Below, piece by piece: positions 42,587 to 51,068 of a DNA stretch of 64,000 nt. The notes under the pieces were generated by a model. It saw nothing but the letters and a program-made list of their open reading frames with translations. It was not told where the DNA came from and did not search any database. This stretch comes from Paenibacillus humicola. GTDB taxonomy: Bacteria > Bacillota > Bacilli > Paenibacillales > Paenibacillaceae. Each line of letters begins with the position of its first letter. The first letter of the stretch is position 1. Where the stretch lies: NCBI RefSeq assembly GCF_028826105.1, contig NZ_JAQGPL010000001.1:2320501-2384500 (forward strand), written 5' to 3'. The position numbers were made by a program, and so were the translations under genes.

Positions 42587-43861
42587 ATGCTGGACATGAA
42601 AATGATCCGCTTGCGGGCGAAGGAAGTTCAGGAAGCCGCAATCCGGAGAAAAATTCCGTTTGACGTGAAGGAGCTGATCGCCGCTGACGACTGGCGCCGC
42701 ATGCAGATGGCGGCGGCGGAGAAGCTGCGGGAAGAGCGTAACCGGTTTGCCGCCGCCATTAGTGAGCTGTTGCGAGGCGGACGGATACGGGAAGCGGAGG
42801 AGAAGAAGAAGGAGGCTGCAGCGCTGCACGACAGGCTGGCTCTGGCAGAGACCGGGCTGAGGGACGCCCGAGAGGAGTTTGACCGGCTGATGCGGCTTGT
42901 GCCGAATTTGATATCGCCGGATACGCCGGAAGGGGATAACGACCGGGACAATGTGGAGCTGCGAACGGACGGTCAGCCGCCGCAATTTGAATTCGCCCCG
43001 AAGGATCACGTCGAGCTGGGCCGCCTGCTGGACCTGATCGATGTCGATCGCGGCGTCAAGATCGGAGGTTCGCGGCAATATGTGCTGAAAGGAAACGGTG
43101 CGCTGCTTCATCGCGCGGTCCAGCAGCTGGCGGTCGATCTGCTGCTCGAGCAAGGTTTTACGCTGCTTGAACTGCCGGCGATGACGAAGGAGGAGGCGTT
43201 TGTCGGAACCGGATTTTTTCCCGCAAGCCGCGACCAGAGCTTTGCCGTCGATGGCGAGAACCTGTTTTTGGCCGGCACGGCGGAGGTGCCGCTTGTTTCG
43301 TATTATGCCGGGGAGACGCTCGATTTAAGCCAGCCGCTGCTGCTTGCCGCCGCGGGGCCCTGCTTCCGGAGCGAGGTCGGTTCGGCAGGCCGCGACGTAC
43401 GCGGGCTGTACCGGGTACACCAATTTGCTAAGGTGGAGCAAGTCGTCCTGTGCCGCGCCGATTTGACGCTTGCGGAGGAACTGCTCGTGCGGATCACCGC
43501 TCACGCGGAACGGCTGCTGCAGCTGCTCGAGCTGCCCTACCGGGTCGTGGCGGTATGCGCCGGCGATTTGTCGGCCAAAAATTACAAGCAGTTCGACATC
43601 GAGACGTGGATGCCGAGCCGGAACGCGTATGGCGAAACGCATTCGGCATCGCTGCTGCTCGATTATCAGGCGCGGCGTTCGAATATCCGGTACTGGGACG
43701 AAAACGGTCGGCTCGCCTTCGCCTATACGCTGAACGGCACGATGGCAGCCAGCCCGCGCATCCTCATTCCGCTGCTCGAATGCCATCAGCGCGAGGACGG
43801 CACGGTTCGCATCCCGAAAGCGCTCCGGCCTTACATCCGCGGATTGGAGGAACTGAAGTAA
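42587..43861 (+). CDS. serS: Seryl-tRNA synthetase
   Basis: Charges tRNA-Ser with serine. The 424-residue length is standard. An N-terminal tRNA-binding coiled coil (REERNRFAAAISELL, REAEEKKKEAAALHDRLALAE) is followed by class II motifs: motif 1 near LHRAVQQLAVDLLLEQGFTLL, motif 2 GPCFRSEVGSAGRDVRGLYR and motif 3 TLNGTMAASPRILIPLLE. ATG 42587 has AAAAGGAG upstream. It is controlled by the T-box leader immediately upstream. The gene downstream of it is moxR, and a strong GC-rich hairpin lies between them. Confidence 0.97.
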   Translation: MLDMKMIRLRAKEVQEAAIRRKIPFDVKELIAADDWRRMQMAAAEKLREERNRFAAAISELLRGGRIREAEEKKKEAAALHDRLALAETGLRDAREEFDRLMRLVPNLISPDTPEGDNDRDNVELRTDGQPPQFEFAPKDHVELGRLLDLIDVDRGVKIGGSRQYVLKGNGALLHRAVQQLAVDLLLEQGFTLLELPAMTKEEAFVGTGFFPASRDQSFAVDGENLFLAGTAEVPLVSYYAGETLDLSQPLLLAAAGPCFRSEVGSAGRDVRGLYRVHQFAKVEQVVLCRADLTLAEELLVRITAHAERLLQLLELPYRVVAVCAGDLSAKNYKQFDIETWMPSRNAYGETHSASLLLDYQARRSNIRYWDENGRLAFAYTLNGTMAASPRILIPLLECHQREDGTVRIPKALRPYIRGLEELK

Positions 43862-43947
43862 GGCGGCTTGGAGCGGAGTTTAAACGCCGAGACAGATGGC
43901 CTTGCGAATACCGGAAGCCGCGTGCAAGATTCGGCCGGCTGCATAAC

Positions 43948-43983
43948 GGGGTGCCGGGGCGCTGACAGACGCTTCGGCACCCC
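43948..43983 (+). terminator. GC-rich hairpin after serS
   Basis: GGGGTGCCG (43948-43956) pairs with CGGCACCCC (43975-43983), with an inner GCG/CGC pairing. A T-run is missing, so termination is uncertain. Confidence 0.5.
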
Positions 43984-44096
43984 GGCCGGTGCAAGATTTT
44001 CCCAAAGGGCTATGCTCCGCCCTTCCTCAAGCGGTATACTGGTTCTATCGGCTTGAAACCGCTATTTGAATGGAAAATGAGAGGAGCGCTTACCAG

Positions 44097-45062
44097 ATGA
44101 GCCTGCAATCGATCCACACGTTGGCCGAACGCATCCGAACCAATGTTGGAAGCGTTATCGTCGGCAAAGAAGAGATTATCGACAAGCTGCTGATCGCCAT
44201 CATTTCGTCGGGGCACGTTCTGCTCGAGGACGTTCCGGGAACCGGCAAAACGCTGCTGGCGAAGGCGCTGGCAAAATCGATCGACAGCACGTTCAAGCGG
44301 ATCCAGTTCACGCCGGACCTGCTGCCGTCCGATCTTAGCGGCATTCATTTCTATAACCAGAAGCTGTCCGAATTCGAATTTCGGCCCGGGCCGCTCTTCG
44401 CGAATATCGTGCTCGCCGACGAAATCAACCGGGCCACGCCGCGGACGCAGTCGAGCTTGCTCGAATGTATGGAGGAGCGGCAGCTCAGCATCGACGGGAC
44501 GACGCACCGCTTGGACCGGCCTTTCCTTGTCATTGCGACGCAAAATCCGGTCGAGCAGCAGGGCACGTTCCCGCTGCCTGAAGCTCAGCTCGATCGTTTC
44601 TTGTTTAAGCTGAAAATGGGCTACCCGACGAGGGAGGAAGGACTCGGCATTTTAAAACGGTTTCTCGTCGAGAATCCGATCGACCGCCTGGAGCCTGTCG
44701 CCGGGCGGGAGGAAATCGCCGAAGCGCAGAACGCTTTTCCGAGTGTCTTTGTAAGCGACGATCTGCTGATGTACATGCTCGCGATCGTGGAGGCGACGCG
44801 CAGCCATCCGGACGTATCGCTCGGCGTCAGCCCGCGGGGCAGCCAGGCGCTGCTGCGCGCCAGCCAAGTGCATGCGGCGCTGCGCGGCCGGGATTTCGTT
44901 CAGCCGGACGATGTGAAGGCGATGGCCGTCCCCGTACTGGCGCACCGCATCGCGCTCCGCAGCGCGCAGCGGCTTCGGGCCGATGCGGCCGAGCAGCTGG
45001 TCGCAAACATCCTGAATACGATCGAGGTGCCGTCGGACGCTCCGCTCGCATCGCGGTCCTGA
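44097..45062 (+). CDS. MoxR-family AAA+ ATPase
   Basis: A 321-residue chaperone-type ATPase. The P-loop is EDVPGTGKTLLAKALA, Walker B is VLADEINRATPRTQSSLLE, and sensor I is FLVIATQNPVEQQGTFPLPEAQ (in parts). GAGGAG lies 10 nt before ATG 44097; an ATG at 44070 has no site. MoxR ATPases work with DUF58 proteins that bind metal ions or targets, and here DUF58 follows 30 nt downstream, then a DUF4129 membrane protein. This three-gene cluster is common in Firmicutes. Its process is not established. Confidence 0.93.
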   Translation: MSLQSIHTLAERIRTNVGSVIVGKEEIIDKLLIAIISSGHVLLEDVPGTGKTLLAKALAKSIDSTFKRIQFTPDLLPSDLSGIHFYNQKLSEFEFRPGPLFANIVLADEINRATPRTQSSLLECMEERQLSIDGTTHRLDRPFLVIATQNPVEQQGTFPLPEAQLDRFLFKLKMGYPTREEGLGILKRFLVENPIDRLEPVAGREEIAEAQNAFPSVFVSDDLLMYMLAIVEATRSHPDVSLGVSPRGSQALLRASQVHAALRGRDFVQPDDVKAMAVPVLAHRIALRSAQRLRADAAEQLVANILNTIEVPSDAPLASRS

Positions 45063-45092
45063 CAGGCGCTTGGCGAACGGAGGTGATTGCCG

Positions 45093-46190
45093 GTGGGTAT
45101 CCATTGGTTTATTTTAAGCGCTGTCGCCGTCATTTTGGCCCAGAGGTGGCTGTTCCGCGGCTTCGCCATGAAACGGGTAAGCTACACGCGCACGTTCAGC
45201 GTAAACCGCTGCTTCGAGGGCGACCGGATCGAAATGATCGAACGGCTTGTCAACCGCAAGGCGCTGCCGCTGCCGTGGCTGCGCGTCGAATCGCTGCTGC
45301 ATACGGGGCTGAAATTCGAAAGCGGCGCCAATTTCGACGTCAGCAACGGTCAATTTTACCAAAATCATAAAAGCCTGTTCAGCCTCATGGGCTACAAGCA
45401 GCTGACGCGCCGTCATGCCGTTCAATGCGTGCAGCGCGGCTGCTACCGGTTGACCGGCGCTTCGCTGACGACCGGAGATCTGTTCGGGCTGTTCAAAAAA
45501 TGGACCCAGGTCCCGCTGCAGGAGGAGCTGCTCGTCTATCCGCTGCCTGCGGAGCATCCCGAGCTTAGACTGCCTTCCCGCAGCTGGCAGGGCGATATTA
45601 CAGTGCGACGCTGGATCGTCGAGGACCCGTTCTACGTGACGGGCGTGCGCGATTATCAAGCGGGCGATCCGCTGAAGTCGGTCAACTGGAGCGCGACGGC
45701 GCGCGCCGGAAAGCTGCAGGTGCACCGCCGGGATTATACGGCCGATTACCGGCTTCTCGTGCTGCTGAACGTCGAAGATCACGAGGATATGTGGGAGGTC
45801 GTGAACAACACCCCGCTGATCGAGCAGGGAATCCGTTATGCGGCGGGGCTGCTCCAGTATGCGACCGAACAAGGGCTGGAGACGGGCTTTGTTACGAACG
45901 GGCACGATCTGGACGTTCCCGGCGTGCCGGTCGCGACGCCGATGGGCAGCGGCAACGAACATTTGACGTACCTTCTCGAATGTATGGCGAAGCTGGTTAT
46001 CGCGCGCACCGTTCCGTTCGACGAATTGCTGCTTCAATTGGCCGAGGAGCGGGAGGAGCGCTGCGATTTGGTCATCCTGTCCGCTTTCATGAGCGACAAA
46101 ATCGCACTTGCCGTCGAACGCCTCCGGCGGGCCGGACACAGCGCCGAATGGCTGCCGATCGAAGAGCGGCGTGAAGGGGGAGCGGCATGA
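45093..46190 (+). CDS. DUF58-domain protein, MoxR partner
   Basis: A 365-residue protein with an N-terminal hydrophobic segment (residues about 2-17, WFILSAVAVILAQRWLF) and the DUF58 core: VRDYQAGDPLKSVNWSATAR, RRDYTADYRLLVLLNVE and a von Willebrand A-like region at the C-terminus. The GTG at 45093 is favoured because GGAGG lies nine nt before it, whereas TTG 45087 is too close. The DUF58 protein is the regular second member of MoxR operons. The stop overlaps the following membrane protein gene by 4 nt. Confidence 0.9.
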   Translation: MGIHWFILSAVAVILAQRWLFRGFAMKRVSYTRTFSVNRCFEGDRIEMIERLVNRKALPLPWLRVESLLHTGLKFESGANFDVSNGQFYQNHKSLFSLMGYKQLTRRHAVQCVQRGCYRLTGASLTTGDLFGLFKKWTQVPLQEELLVYPLPAEHPELRLPSRSWQGDITVRRWIVEDPFYVTGVRDYQAGDPLKSVNWSATARAGKLQVHRRDYTADYRLLVLLNVEDHEDMWEVVNNTPLIEQGIRYAAGLLQYATEQGLETGFVTNGHDLDVPGVPVATPMGSGNEHLTYLLECMAKLVIARTVPFDELLLQLAEEREERCDLVILSAFMSDKIALAVERLRRAGHSAEWLPIEERREGGAA

Positions 46191-47479
46191 ACCGGGACTT
46201 GCGGATCGGAACCATCGGACTTGCTTTCGTCCAGGGGCTCGCGGAGCTGCTTATGTTTTTGCCCCTGGCCATGATGATTTCCGCTTATTTTCTGCACGAT
46301 GCCGGCGATTGGCTCTGGCTCGCGCCGGCACTGGCGGGCTATCCGGCTGGACGGGCGCTGAACGGACTGCTGCGTTTCCGGCATCCTTTTCCCGTTGCGC
46401 TGGCCGCCTTGATCGTCGGCGCTTTGACCGGGTGGCTGCTTTTCGGGTTGAGCCGCGCAGGAGCGGCCTCTGCTTTGGCCGTTTGGATCGCCTGCTACCG
46501 GGGCGGCATGACGGCGGTCACGCCGTGGAGCAGGCGGTTTATGACCCGGCATTATATCGTGGGGCTTGCGGTTTATTTTCTCGTATCGGGCATTTTTGGA
46601 CGGATGGCCCCGATGCGTCCGCTGCAGCTGCCGCTGATCGGCTTCGGCATCGCGGCCCTGCTGCTGTCGCTGTTTGCGCTCAATCGCGGCTTCGTAAACG
46701 ACGAAGCGCTGTCCGCGGACGACAAGCCGCGGATCGAACCGACCGTTCGCAAGCACAACCGGCTGCTTGTCGCGGTCATCACGGGAATTGCCGTTCTGAT
46801 CGTTCTGTCGTATCAGCTGCAGGCGATATTCGGCGCCTTGTGGGAGCAGGTGCGAGGCTGGCTGAACCGGCTGCTCACCTTTTCGCCCCCAAAATCGCCG
46901 CAGCAGACGCAGGAGCCGGCGCTGCCGCAGCAGCCGGCTTTACCGCCGGGCAGCGGCAAGCATTTGCCGCACTGGGTGGATTGGCTCACGTACGGCCTGA
47001 CCATTCTGGTGGTGCTGGCCGCTCTCTGGCTGCTGCTGCGCAAGCTGCGCAGCCTTCCGGAATGGCTCAACCGGCTTCGCGCCAGGCTGGCCGCCATGTT
47101 CGGACGCGATAAAAACCGGCCCGATCAAGGGTACACCGACGAGGTGGAAAACCTGCGAAAACCGCCGCTTATCGACCGCTTTCGGCGCAGCATCGGCTGG
47201 GAGAAACGGGAGCGGTGGAAGGATCTTCACGATAACGAATCGCGGCTTCGTTATTTGTATCGTCTCGGCGTCGGCCGCACGGTCAAGAGCGGCTATGCAT
47301 TCAAGCCATACTTGACGCCGGAGGAGCTGAGGGAGGACGCGCGCGCCGCCGGAAAAGGCGATCCGCTGCCGGAAGAGCTGGTGAGGCAGTATAACAGCGT
47401 CCGCTACGGCGCGAAAAAAGTGACGGATGAGCAGCTGAATGCTTATTCATCCGTTAAATTGGAGCCGAAAAAACGCTGA
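46187..47479 (+). CDS. Membrane protein with C-terminal DUF4129-like domain
   Basis: A 430-residue integral membrane protein with about six N-terminal helices (FVQGLAELLMFLPLAMMISA first) and one more helix near residues 268-286, followed by a cytoplasmic DUF4129-like tail: RLRYLYRLGVGRTVKSGYAF, LTPEELREDARAAG and LPEELVRQYNSVRYG. In other MoxR clusters the third gene often adds a transglutaminase-like domain before DUF4129; none is visible here, so this is the shorter version. It overlaps the DUF58 gene by 4 nt. A specific function is unknown. Confidence 0.8.
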   Translation: MNRDLRIGTIGLAFVQGLAELLMFLPLAMMISAYFLHDAGDWLWLAPALAGYPAGRALNGLLRFRHPFPVALAALIVGALTGWLLFGLSRAGAASALAVWIACYRGGMTAVTPWSRRFMTRHYIVGLAVYFLVSGIFGRMAPMRPLQLPLIGFGIAALLLSLFALNRGFVNDEALSADDKPRIEPTVRKHNRLLVAVITGIAVLIVLSYQLQAIFGALWEQVRGWLNRLLTFSPPKSPQQTQEPALPQQPALPPGSGKHLPHWVDWLTYGLTILVVLAALWLLLRKLRSLPEWLNRLRARLAAMFGRDKNRPDQGYTDEVENLRKPPLIDRFRRSIGWEKRERWKDLHDNESRLRYLYRLGVGRTVKSGYAFKPYLTPEELREDARAAGKGDPLPEELVRQYNSVRYGAKKVTDEQLNAYSSVKLEPKKR

Positions 47480-47557
47480 TTTTGGGAGCGGCATATACAT
47501 AAAGTTCCAGTCCAAGGCGCATCCTAATTTTGGATCAAATTCAAGGAGGAGACGTTC

Positions 47558-48064
47558 ATGGACAATCAAGGACAGCCGCTTAACAGCCAGCAGCTCACGT
47601 ACCAGCAATTTCAGGAGCAGATGCAGAAACGGCAGGAGCTCGAACGGATGCAGGCGCAGCAGGCGATTCGCAGCGTCGGTCTGGACCGGAATTCGATGCA
47701 GATCAACCAGCTTGTAATCGAGCTGCAAAACATCCAGCGCGAGCTTCAGCTTGCCGAGAACCAGCTGCAGCAGCAAATGGATGCGCAGAAACGGCAAATT
47801 CAAAATATTCAGCAGCGCTTGCAGCAGGCCGAGCAGCAGGTAAGAAGCTCGATGTCCGCGGTCGTATCGCAACCCCAGAACCAGCCGATATCTGCGGCCG
47901 CGTCGCAATCCATGCCCGCGATCGCATCGCAACCCCAGAACCAGCCGATATCTGCGGCCGCATCGCAATCCATGTCCGCGATCGCATCGCAGCCCCAGAA
48001 TCAGCCGATATCTGCTGCCGCGTCGCAATCTCAGCAGACGCCGGGCAGCGGCTACTTCCAGTAA
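47558..48064 (+). CDS. Gln-rich coiled-coil protein with C-terminal 20-residue repeats
   Basis: A 168-residue protein of unknown function. The first two thirds form a Gln-rich predicted coiled coil (QLVIELQNIQRELQLAENQL, QQQMDAQKRQIQNIQQRL) and the last third consists of three nearly identical 20-residue repeats, each containing SQPQNQPISAAASQSM. No signal peptide or membrane segment is present. AGGAGG precedes ATG 47558. The repeat region is encoded by a 60-bp tandem DNA repeat that could vary in copy number. It follows the MoxR operon by 78 nt and a terminator follows it. Confidence 0.75.
   Translation: MDNQGQPLNSQQLTYQQFQEQMQKRQELERMQAQQAIRSVGLDRNSMQINQLVIELQNIQRELQLAENQLQQQMDAQKRQIQNIQQRLQQAEQQVRSSMSAVVSQPQNQPISAAASQSMPAIASQPQNQPISAAASQSMSAIASQPQNQPISAAASQSQQTPGSGYFQ
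47852..48031 (+). repeat. 60-bp tandem repeat, three copies, in frame
   Basis: Three consecutive 60-bp units (47852-47911, 47912-47971 and 47972-48031) differ by only a few substitutions. The copy length keeps the reading frame and encodes 20 residues per unit. Confidence 0.92.
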
Positions 48065-48090
48065 GCCTATTGCTGTAAATCGTACGTACG

Positions 48091-48124
48091 GAGACTCTTG
48101 GACTTTTTGTCCAAGGGTCTCTTT
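48091..48124 (+). terminator. Intrinsic terminator
   Basis: GAGACTCTTGGAC (48091-48103) pairs with GTCCAAGGGTCTC (48109-48121) around a TTTTT loop, with G-U pairs, followed by TTT. Confidence 0.85.
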
Positions 48125-48201
48125 GCCGTTTACACATAGCCGGACGTAAACCGGGGCAACCTGTAGATACGTCCAATTCAAATCCAAGGAGAGTGGATCG
48201 A

Positions 48202-48543
48202 ATGGTAAACTTTATCGTCAAATGGGCCATAAACGGCGTCATCGTCACGCTATTGATGATGTGGTTTTCGGATGCCGATTTCTGGGAAGCCGCGCTGACG
48301 GCGACGATTTTAACTGTAATCGCTTATATCATCGGCGATCAATGGGTTTTAAGAACGACGAACAATACGATTGCCACGATTGTGGATTTTCTGCTGGCGG
48401 TCGTGTATTTGCTGATTGCCGAGTATATTTTCGATTGGGGTCTGAACTTCGGCGAAATTCTGATTATTTCGGCCCTTGTGGGAATCGCCGAATTTTGTTT
48501 TCACCGATATTTCCTTCAGGATGAAGGAACGACCGCATCATGA
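48202..48543 (+). CDS. YndM-like membrane protein (DUF2512)
   Basis: A 113-residue protein with four hydrophobic helices: FIVKWAINGVIVTLLMMWF, ALTATILTVIAYIIGDQWVL, IATIVDFLLAVVYLLIAEYI and ILIISALVGIAEFCFHRYF. The overall pattern resembles the DUF2512/YndM family of Bacilli, whose function is unknown. AAGGAG is spaced 10 nt before ATG 48202; an in-frame GTG at 48193 is too close to it. The stop overlaps the next gene by 4 nt (ATGA), so both are in one operon. Confidence 0.82.
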   Translation: MVNFIVKWAINGVIVTLLMMWFSDADFWEAALTATILTVIAYIIGDQWVLRTTNNTIATIVDFLLAVVYLLIAEYIFDWGLNFGEILIISALVGIAEFCFHRYFLQDEGTTAS

Positions 48544-49082
48544 CCGACCGCCATTCGTCCATTCAGTTTCAAATCCGGGATCTGAAGGCCGAGCTGTCCG
48601 CAGCCGCCCTGGAAAGCGGTCAAATGGTGCCGGAAACGATTGCGGGCGATCTGGATCGACTTTCCGCCATGATCGAATCGTGCGGGCAAGCGCGGATCGC
48701 CGGACACGACCAGAACAAGCCGCTTGCAGATTTGTCGCGCTGCCGCGCGGAAGCGACGAAGGTGTCGAAGAGGCTGGATGAGCTTCGCACGGAAGCCGCG
48801 CAGCGATACCGGCAGCAAATCGGAAGCGATAAAGACCGTTTCGAGAAGCTGCCGGAAACGATTCAGCAGCAGCAGGCTCCCGCTGCCTTCGGATGGAAAA
48901 ACGCTTTTCACAGGATGACCTCCTGCCTCGATGAGCTGGACCGGATTAAGGCAAGTCTGCTCGACTGGGAAGGAGAGCTGGAAAGGCGGGAACTGAAGCG
49001 GAAAGGCGTACCGTTCGGGGATGAATCGGCCGCCGCCGTCCATTTCGCGGATAGCGAGGACCGGCCGACCCTGTCGCCGTAA
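48540..49082 (+). CDS. Coiled-coil protein of unknown function
   Basis: A 180-residue soluble protein rich in charged residues, with predicted coiled-coil stretches (RRCRAEATKVSKRLDELRTE-like region, ELDRIKASLLDWEGELERRE) and no signal or membrane segments. Two cysteines are near the N-terminal and middle parts. It is translationally coupled to the YndM-like gene by an ATGA overlap, so a role at the membrane with that protein is possible but unproven. A weak terminator follows. The family was not recognised. Confidence 0.7.
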   Translation: MTDRHSSIQFQIRDLKAELSAAALESGQMVPETIAGDLDRLSAMIESCGQARIAGHDQNKPLADLSRCRAEATKVSKRLDELRTEAAQRYRQQIGSDKDRFEKLPETIQQQQAPAAFGWKNAFHRMTSCLDELDRIKASLLDWEGELERRELKRKGVPFGDESAAAVHFADSEDRPTLSP

Positions 49083-49125
49083 TCCCGGAGTCAAACAACC
49101 GAATCGAATGCGAGGCAGAAATCGC

Positions 49126-49160
49126 GCCGCCGCAGCGACGAAAGTCGAAACGGCGGCTTT
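49126..49160 (+). terminator. Intrinsic terminator-like hairpin
   Basis: GCCGCCG (49126-49132) pairs with CGGCGGC (49151-49157), with inner CGAC/GTCG pairs, and is followed by a short TTT. Confidence 0.65.
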
Positions 49161-49242
49161 GTCGTATTATTAGGGTTTCTATTACTGGAGAAGAAAAGCT
49201 GTTTCACAGTCAAATGGGGCGGCCGGCTGTTTCTTCTTTCAA

Positions 49243-49887
49243 TTAATGCGGCAGCCTGATGCTCCGTTTATAGAGCGGATAGAGCCATTTGACGCCGCTC
49301 GGCGTCAGCGTGTCCGCGGCAAGATGCGAGAAATAGCCCGCAGCCGCCACGGCTGCGATCCCTTGCAGGGCAAGCTGCTTCTCAAGCCCCCAGCCGATCG
49401 CCGACCATGCCGCCAGCGCCCAGCACGTATGAGACAGCCCCCGGTGATTGAGCCACGGCACCCAGGCGATATAAACGCCGAGTCCGGTCAGCCAGTTCAT
49501 TCCCGTCTGAAGTCCCCAATAGATCAGTCCGCAGCCCGCCAGACAGACAAGCGCGTTGCGCAGCATCCCTTCCTTCGTGACCAGGCCGAGAAGAAACGCA
49601 ACGACAGCGGCAATTGCAAAATTCGGATAAAGCAAATGGCGGAAGACATACAAATATACCGCTGCGGCAATCATGCCGAGGCCGCCGAAAAGGGCCAGCT
49701 CTCGCAGCAGGTGAGACAGCTTGCCGAGCTTGCTGCTCAGCATGTTCGTCCCGTCCAGATCGGGGCTCAGCGCCGAAAAAGCCGCGACGGCGATATAGAT
49801 CGTGGCGTTGGCCGGCGCGAACGGGTAATAGGCGGCAGCGGCGGCTCCGATGGCGATGCCGATGGCAAGATGCGTAGAACCTTTCAT
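49243..49887 (-). CDS. YdjM-like membrane protein (DUF457, metal-dependent hydrolase-like)
   Basis: A 214-residue polytopic membrane protein. The N-terminus MKGSTHLAIGIAIGAAAAA with the His at residue 6, the aspartates in SALSPDLDGTNM and the histidines in WLNHRGLSHTCWALA and YFSHLAADTLTPSGV are the conserved polar residues of the YdjM/DUF457 family. In E. coli ydjM is LexA-controlled, and here a LexA-like box overlaps the start of the transcript. Function is unknown in both. AGGAGG is not perfect but a GGAGG lies upstream of the ATG. Confidence 0.85.
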   Translation of the reverse strand: MKGSTHLAIGIAIGAAAAAYYPFAPANATIYIAVAAFSALSPDLDGTNMLSSKLGKLSHLLRELALFGGLGMIAAAVYLYVFRHLLYPNFAIAAVVAFLLGLVTKEGMLRNALVCLAGCGLIYWGLQTGMNWLTGLGVYIAWVPWLNHRGLSHTCWALAAWSAIGWGLEKQLALQGIAAVAAAGYFSHLAADTLTPSGVKWLYPLYKRSIRLPH

Positions 49888-49910
49888 AAAACCTCCATTA
49901 TGTAAAAATA

Positions 49911-49924
49911 CGAATGTATGTTTG
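49911..49924. promoter_or_regulatory. LexA-like operator of the YdjM-like gene
   Basis: CGAATGTATGTTTG resembles the Firmicute SOS box CGAAC-N4-GTTCG with two mismatches, and lies directly after the -10 box of the YdjM-like gene, over the predicted transcript start. Confidence 0.45.
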
Positions 49925-49927
49925 CTT

Positions 49928-49956
49928 ATTATACACGTTCAGGGACAATGTGGCAA
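49928..49956 (-). promoter_or_regulatory. Promoter of the YdjM-like gene
   Basis: On the minus strand TTGCCA (49956-49951) and a perfect TATAAT (49933-49928) are 17 nt apart. Confidence 0.75.
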
Positions 49957-50057
49957 CAAAATCGCATACGAACTCGCTATAAGCGCGCCTAGTTTTATCG
50001 GCGTCGAATTGTTATCGTTGTCATAGAATCGATTCTATTCGAAATGGAGTGATTTTA

Positions 50058-50888
50058 ATGCTGAAAAACCGGCTTTCCATCAGCAGCTGGAGCCTGCACC
50101 GCTGCCTGGGGCCGCTGCGCTGGACGGTATGGGACGACGCCGCCAAGACGCAGTCGGTCAAAATCGAGGATCAGCCGTCCGAGCTGGAACTGACCGAGCT
50201 GCCGAAAGCCGCCGCCGAGCGCGGGCTGTCGTTTTTGGAATTATGCGATTTTCATTTCCCTTCGCGGGACGAAACGTATTTGACTGAACTGCGCCGGGCA
50301 TTCGATGACGCGAACGTCAAATTTCATACGCTGCTCGTCGATTACGGGGATATATCGTCGCCCGATCCGGTGCGGCGCAGCTCGGATATCCAATATTTGA
50401 AAGGCTGGATCGATACCGCCAAAGCGGCCGGGGCGGCGTCCGTCCGGATTGTGGCCGGCGAGCAGCCGGCAAACGACAAGGAAGCGATAATGCGCAGCGT
50501 TCAGGCGCTGCAGGAGCTGGAGCGTTATGCCGAAGGCAGCGGCGTTGCGGTCGTCACCGAAAATTTCCGCGAGCTGACGTCTGCGGTAAGCAGCTGGTCG
50601 CAAATTGTCGATGGCGTCGGCGGCGATTTCAGCACGATCATCGATTTCGGCAACCTGGCTGCGGCTGAAAAGGAGGATGGGGTCCGGTATGGCGCGCCGA
50701 AAGCGCATTCCATTCATGCGAAGCCCGATTACGAAAACGGTGTGATGAATGAAGAACGGTTTATCCGGATGCTGTCCATCCTGGACGAAATGGGATGCGA
50801 CGCACCTGTATCGATCATATTCGATCGGCAAGGAAACATGTGGGAGGGCATCGAGCGGATCAAGCAGGTTATGCTTCAGACGACCTGA
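50058..50888 (+). CDS. Sugar phosphate isomerase/epimerase-like TIM barrel
   Basis: A 276-residue protein with the xylose-isomerase-like TIM-barrel pattern: NRLSISSWSLHRCLGPLRW at the start, LSFLELCDFHFPSRD, VKFHTLLVDYGDISS, VVTENFRELTSAV and STIIDFGNLAA, ending SIHAKPDYENG. The Glu, Asp and His of these strands would be metal ligands. The substrate is unknown. GGAG precedes ATG 50058 by 8 nt. It is alone between the YdjM-like gene and a terminator. Confidence 0.85.
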   Translation: MLKNRLSISSWSLHRCLGPLRWTVWDDAAKTQSVKIEDQPSELELTELPKAAAERGLSFLELCDFHFPSRDETYLTELRRAFDDANVKFHTLLVDYGDISSPDPVRRSSDIQYLKGWIDTAKAAGAASVRIVAGEQPANDKEAIMRSVQALQELERYAEGSGVAVVTENFRELTSAVSSWSQIVDGVGGDFSTIIDFGNLAAAEKEDGVRYGAPKAHSIHAKPDYENGVMNEERFIRMLSILDEMGCDAPVSIIFDRQGNMWEGIERIKQVMLQTT

Positions 50889-51027
50889 ACGGCGATCCAA
50901 CAGGTACATGGATCTCTGCCGCGCCGACAAAAGTAATCGCGGCCGCTGCCGAATACTCATCACATGCGGCCGAACGGCATCGTGCAGCGCATACGGCGCG
51001 CCGGGAGCTGCATGCGGTGCGAAAATC

Positions 51028-51062
51028 AAGGCCGGCGTTCCGATAAGGAGCGCCGGCCTTTT
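51028..51062. terminator. Intrinsic terminator
   Basis: AAGGCCGGCG (51028-51037) pairs perfectly with CGCCGGCCTT (51051-51060), followed by TTTT. It serves the isomerase-like gene and perhaps the convergent alkA. Confidence 0.88.
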
Positions 51063-51068
51063 CGCCGC

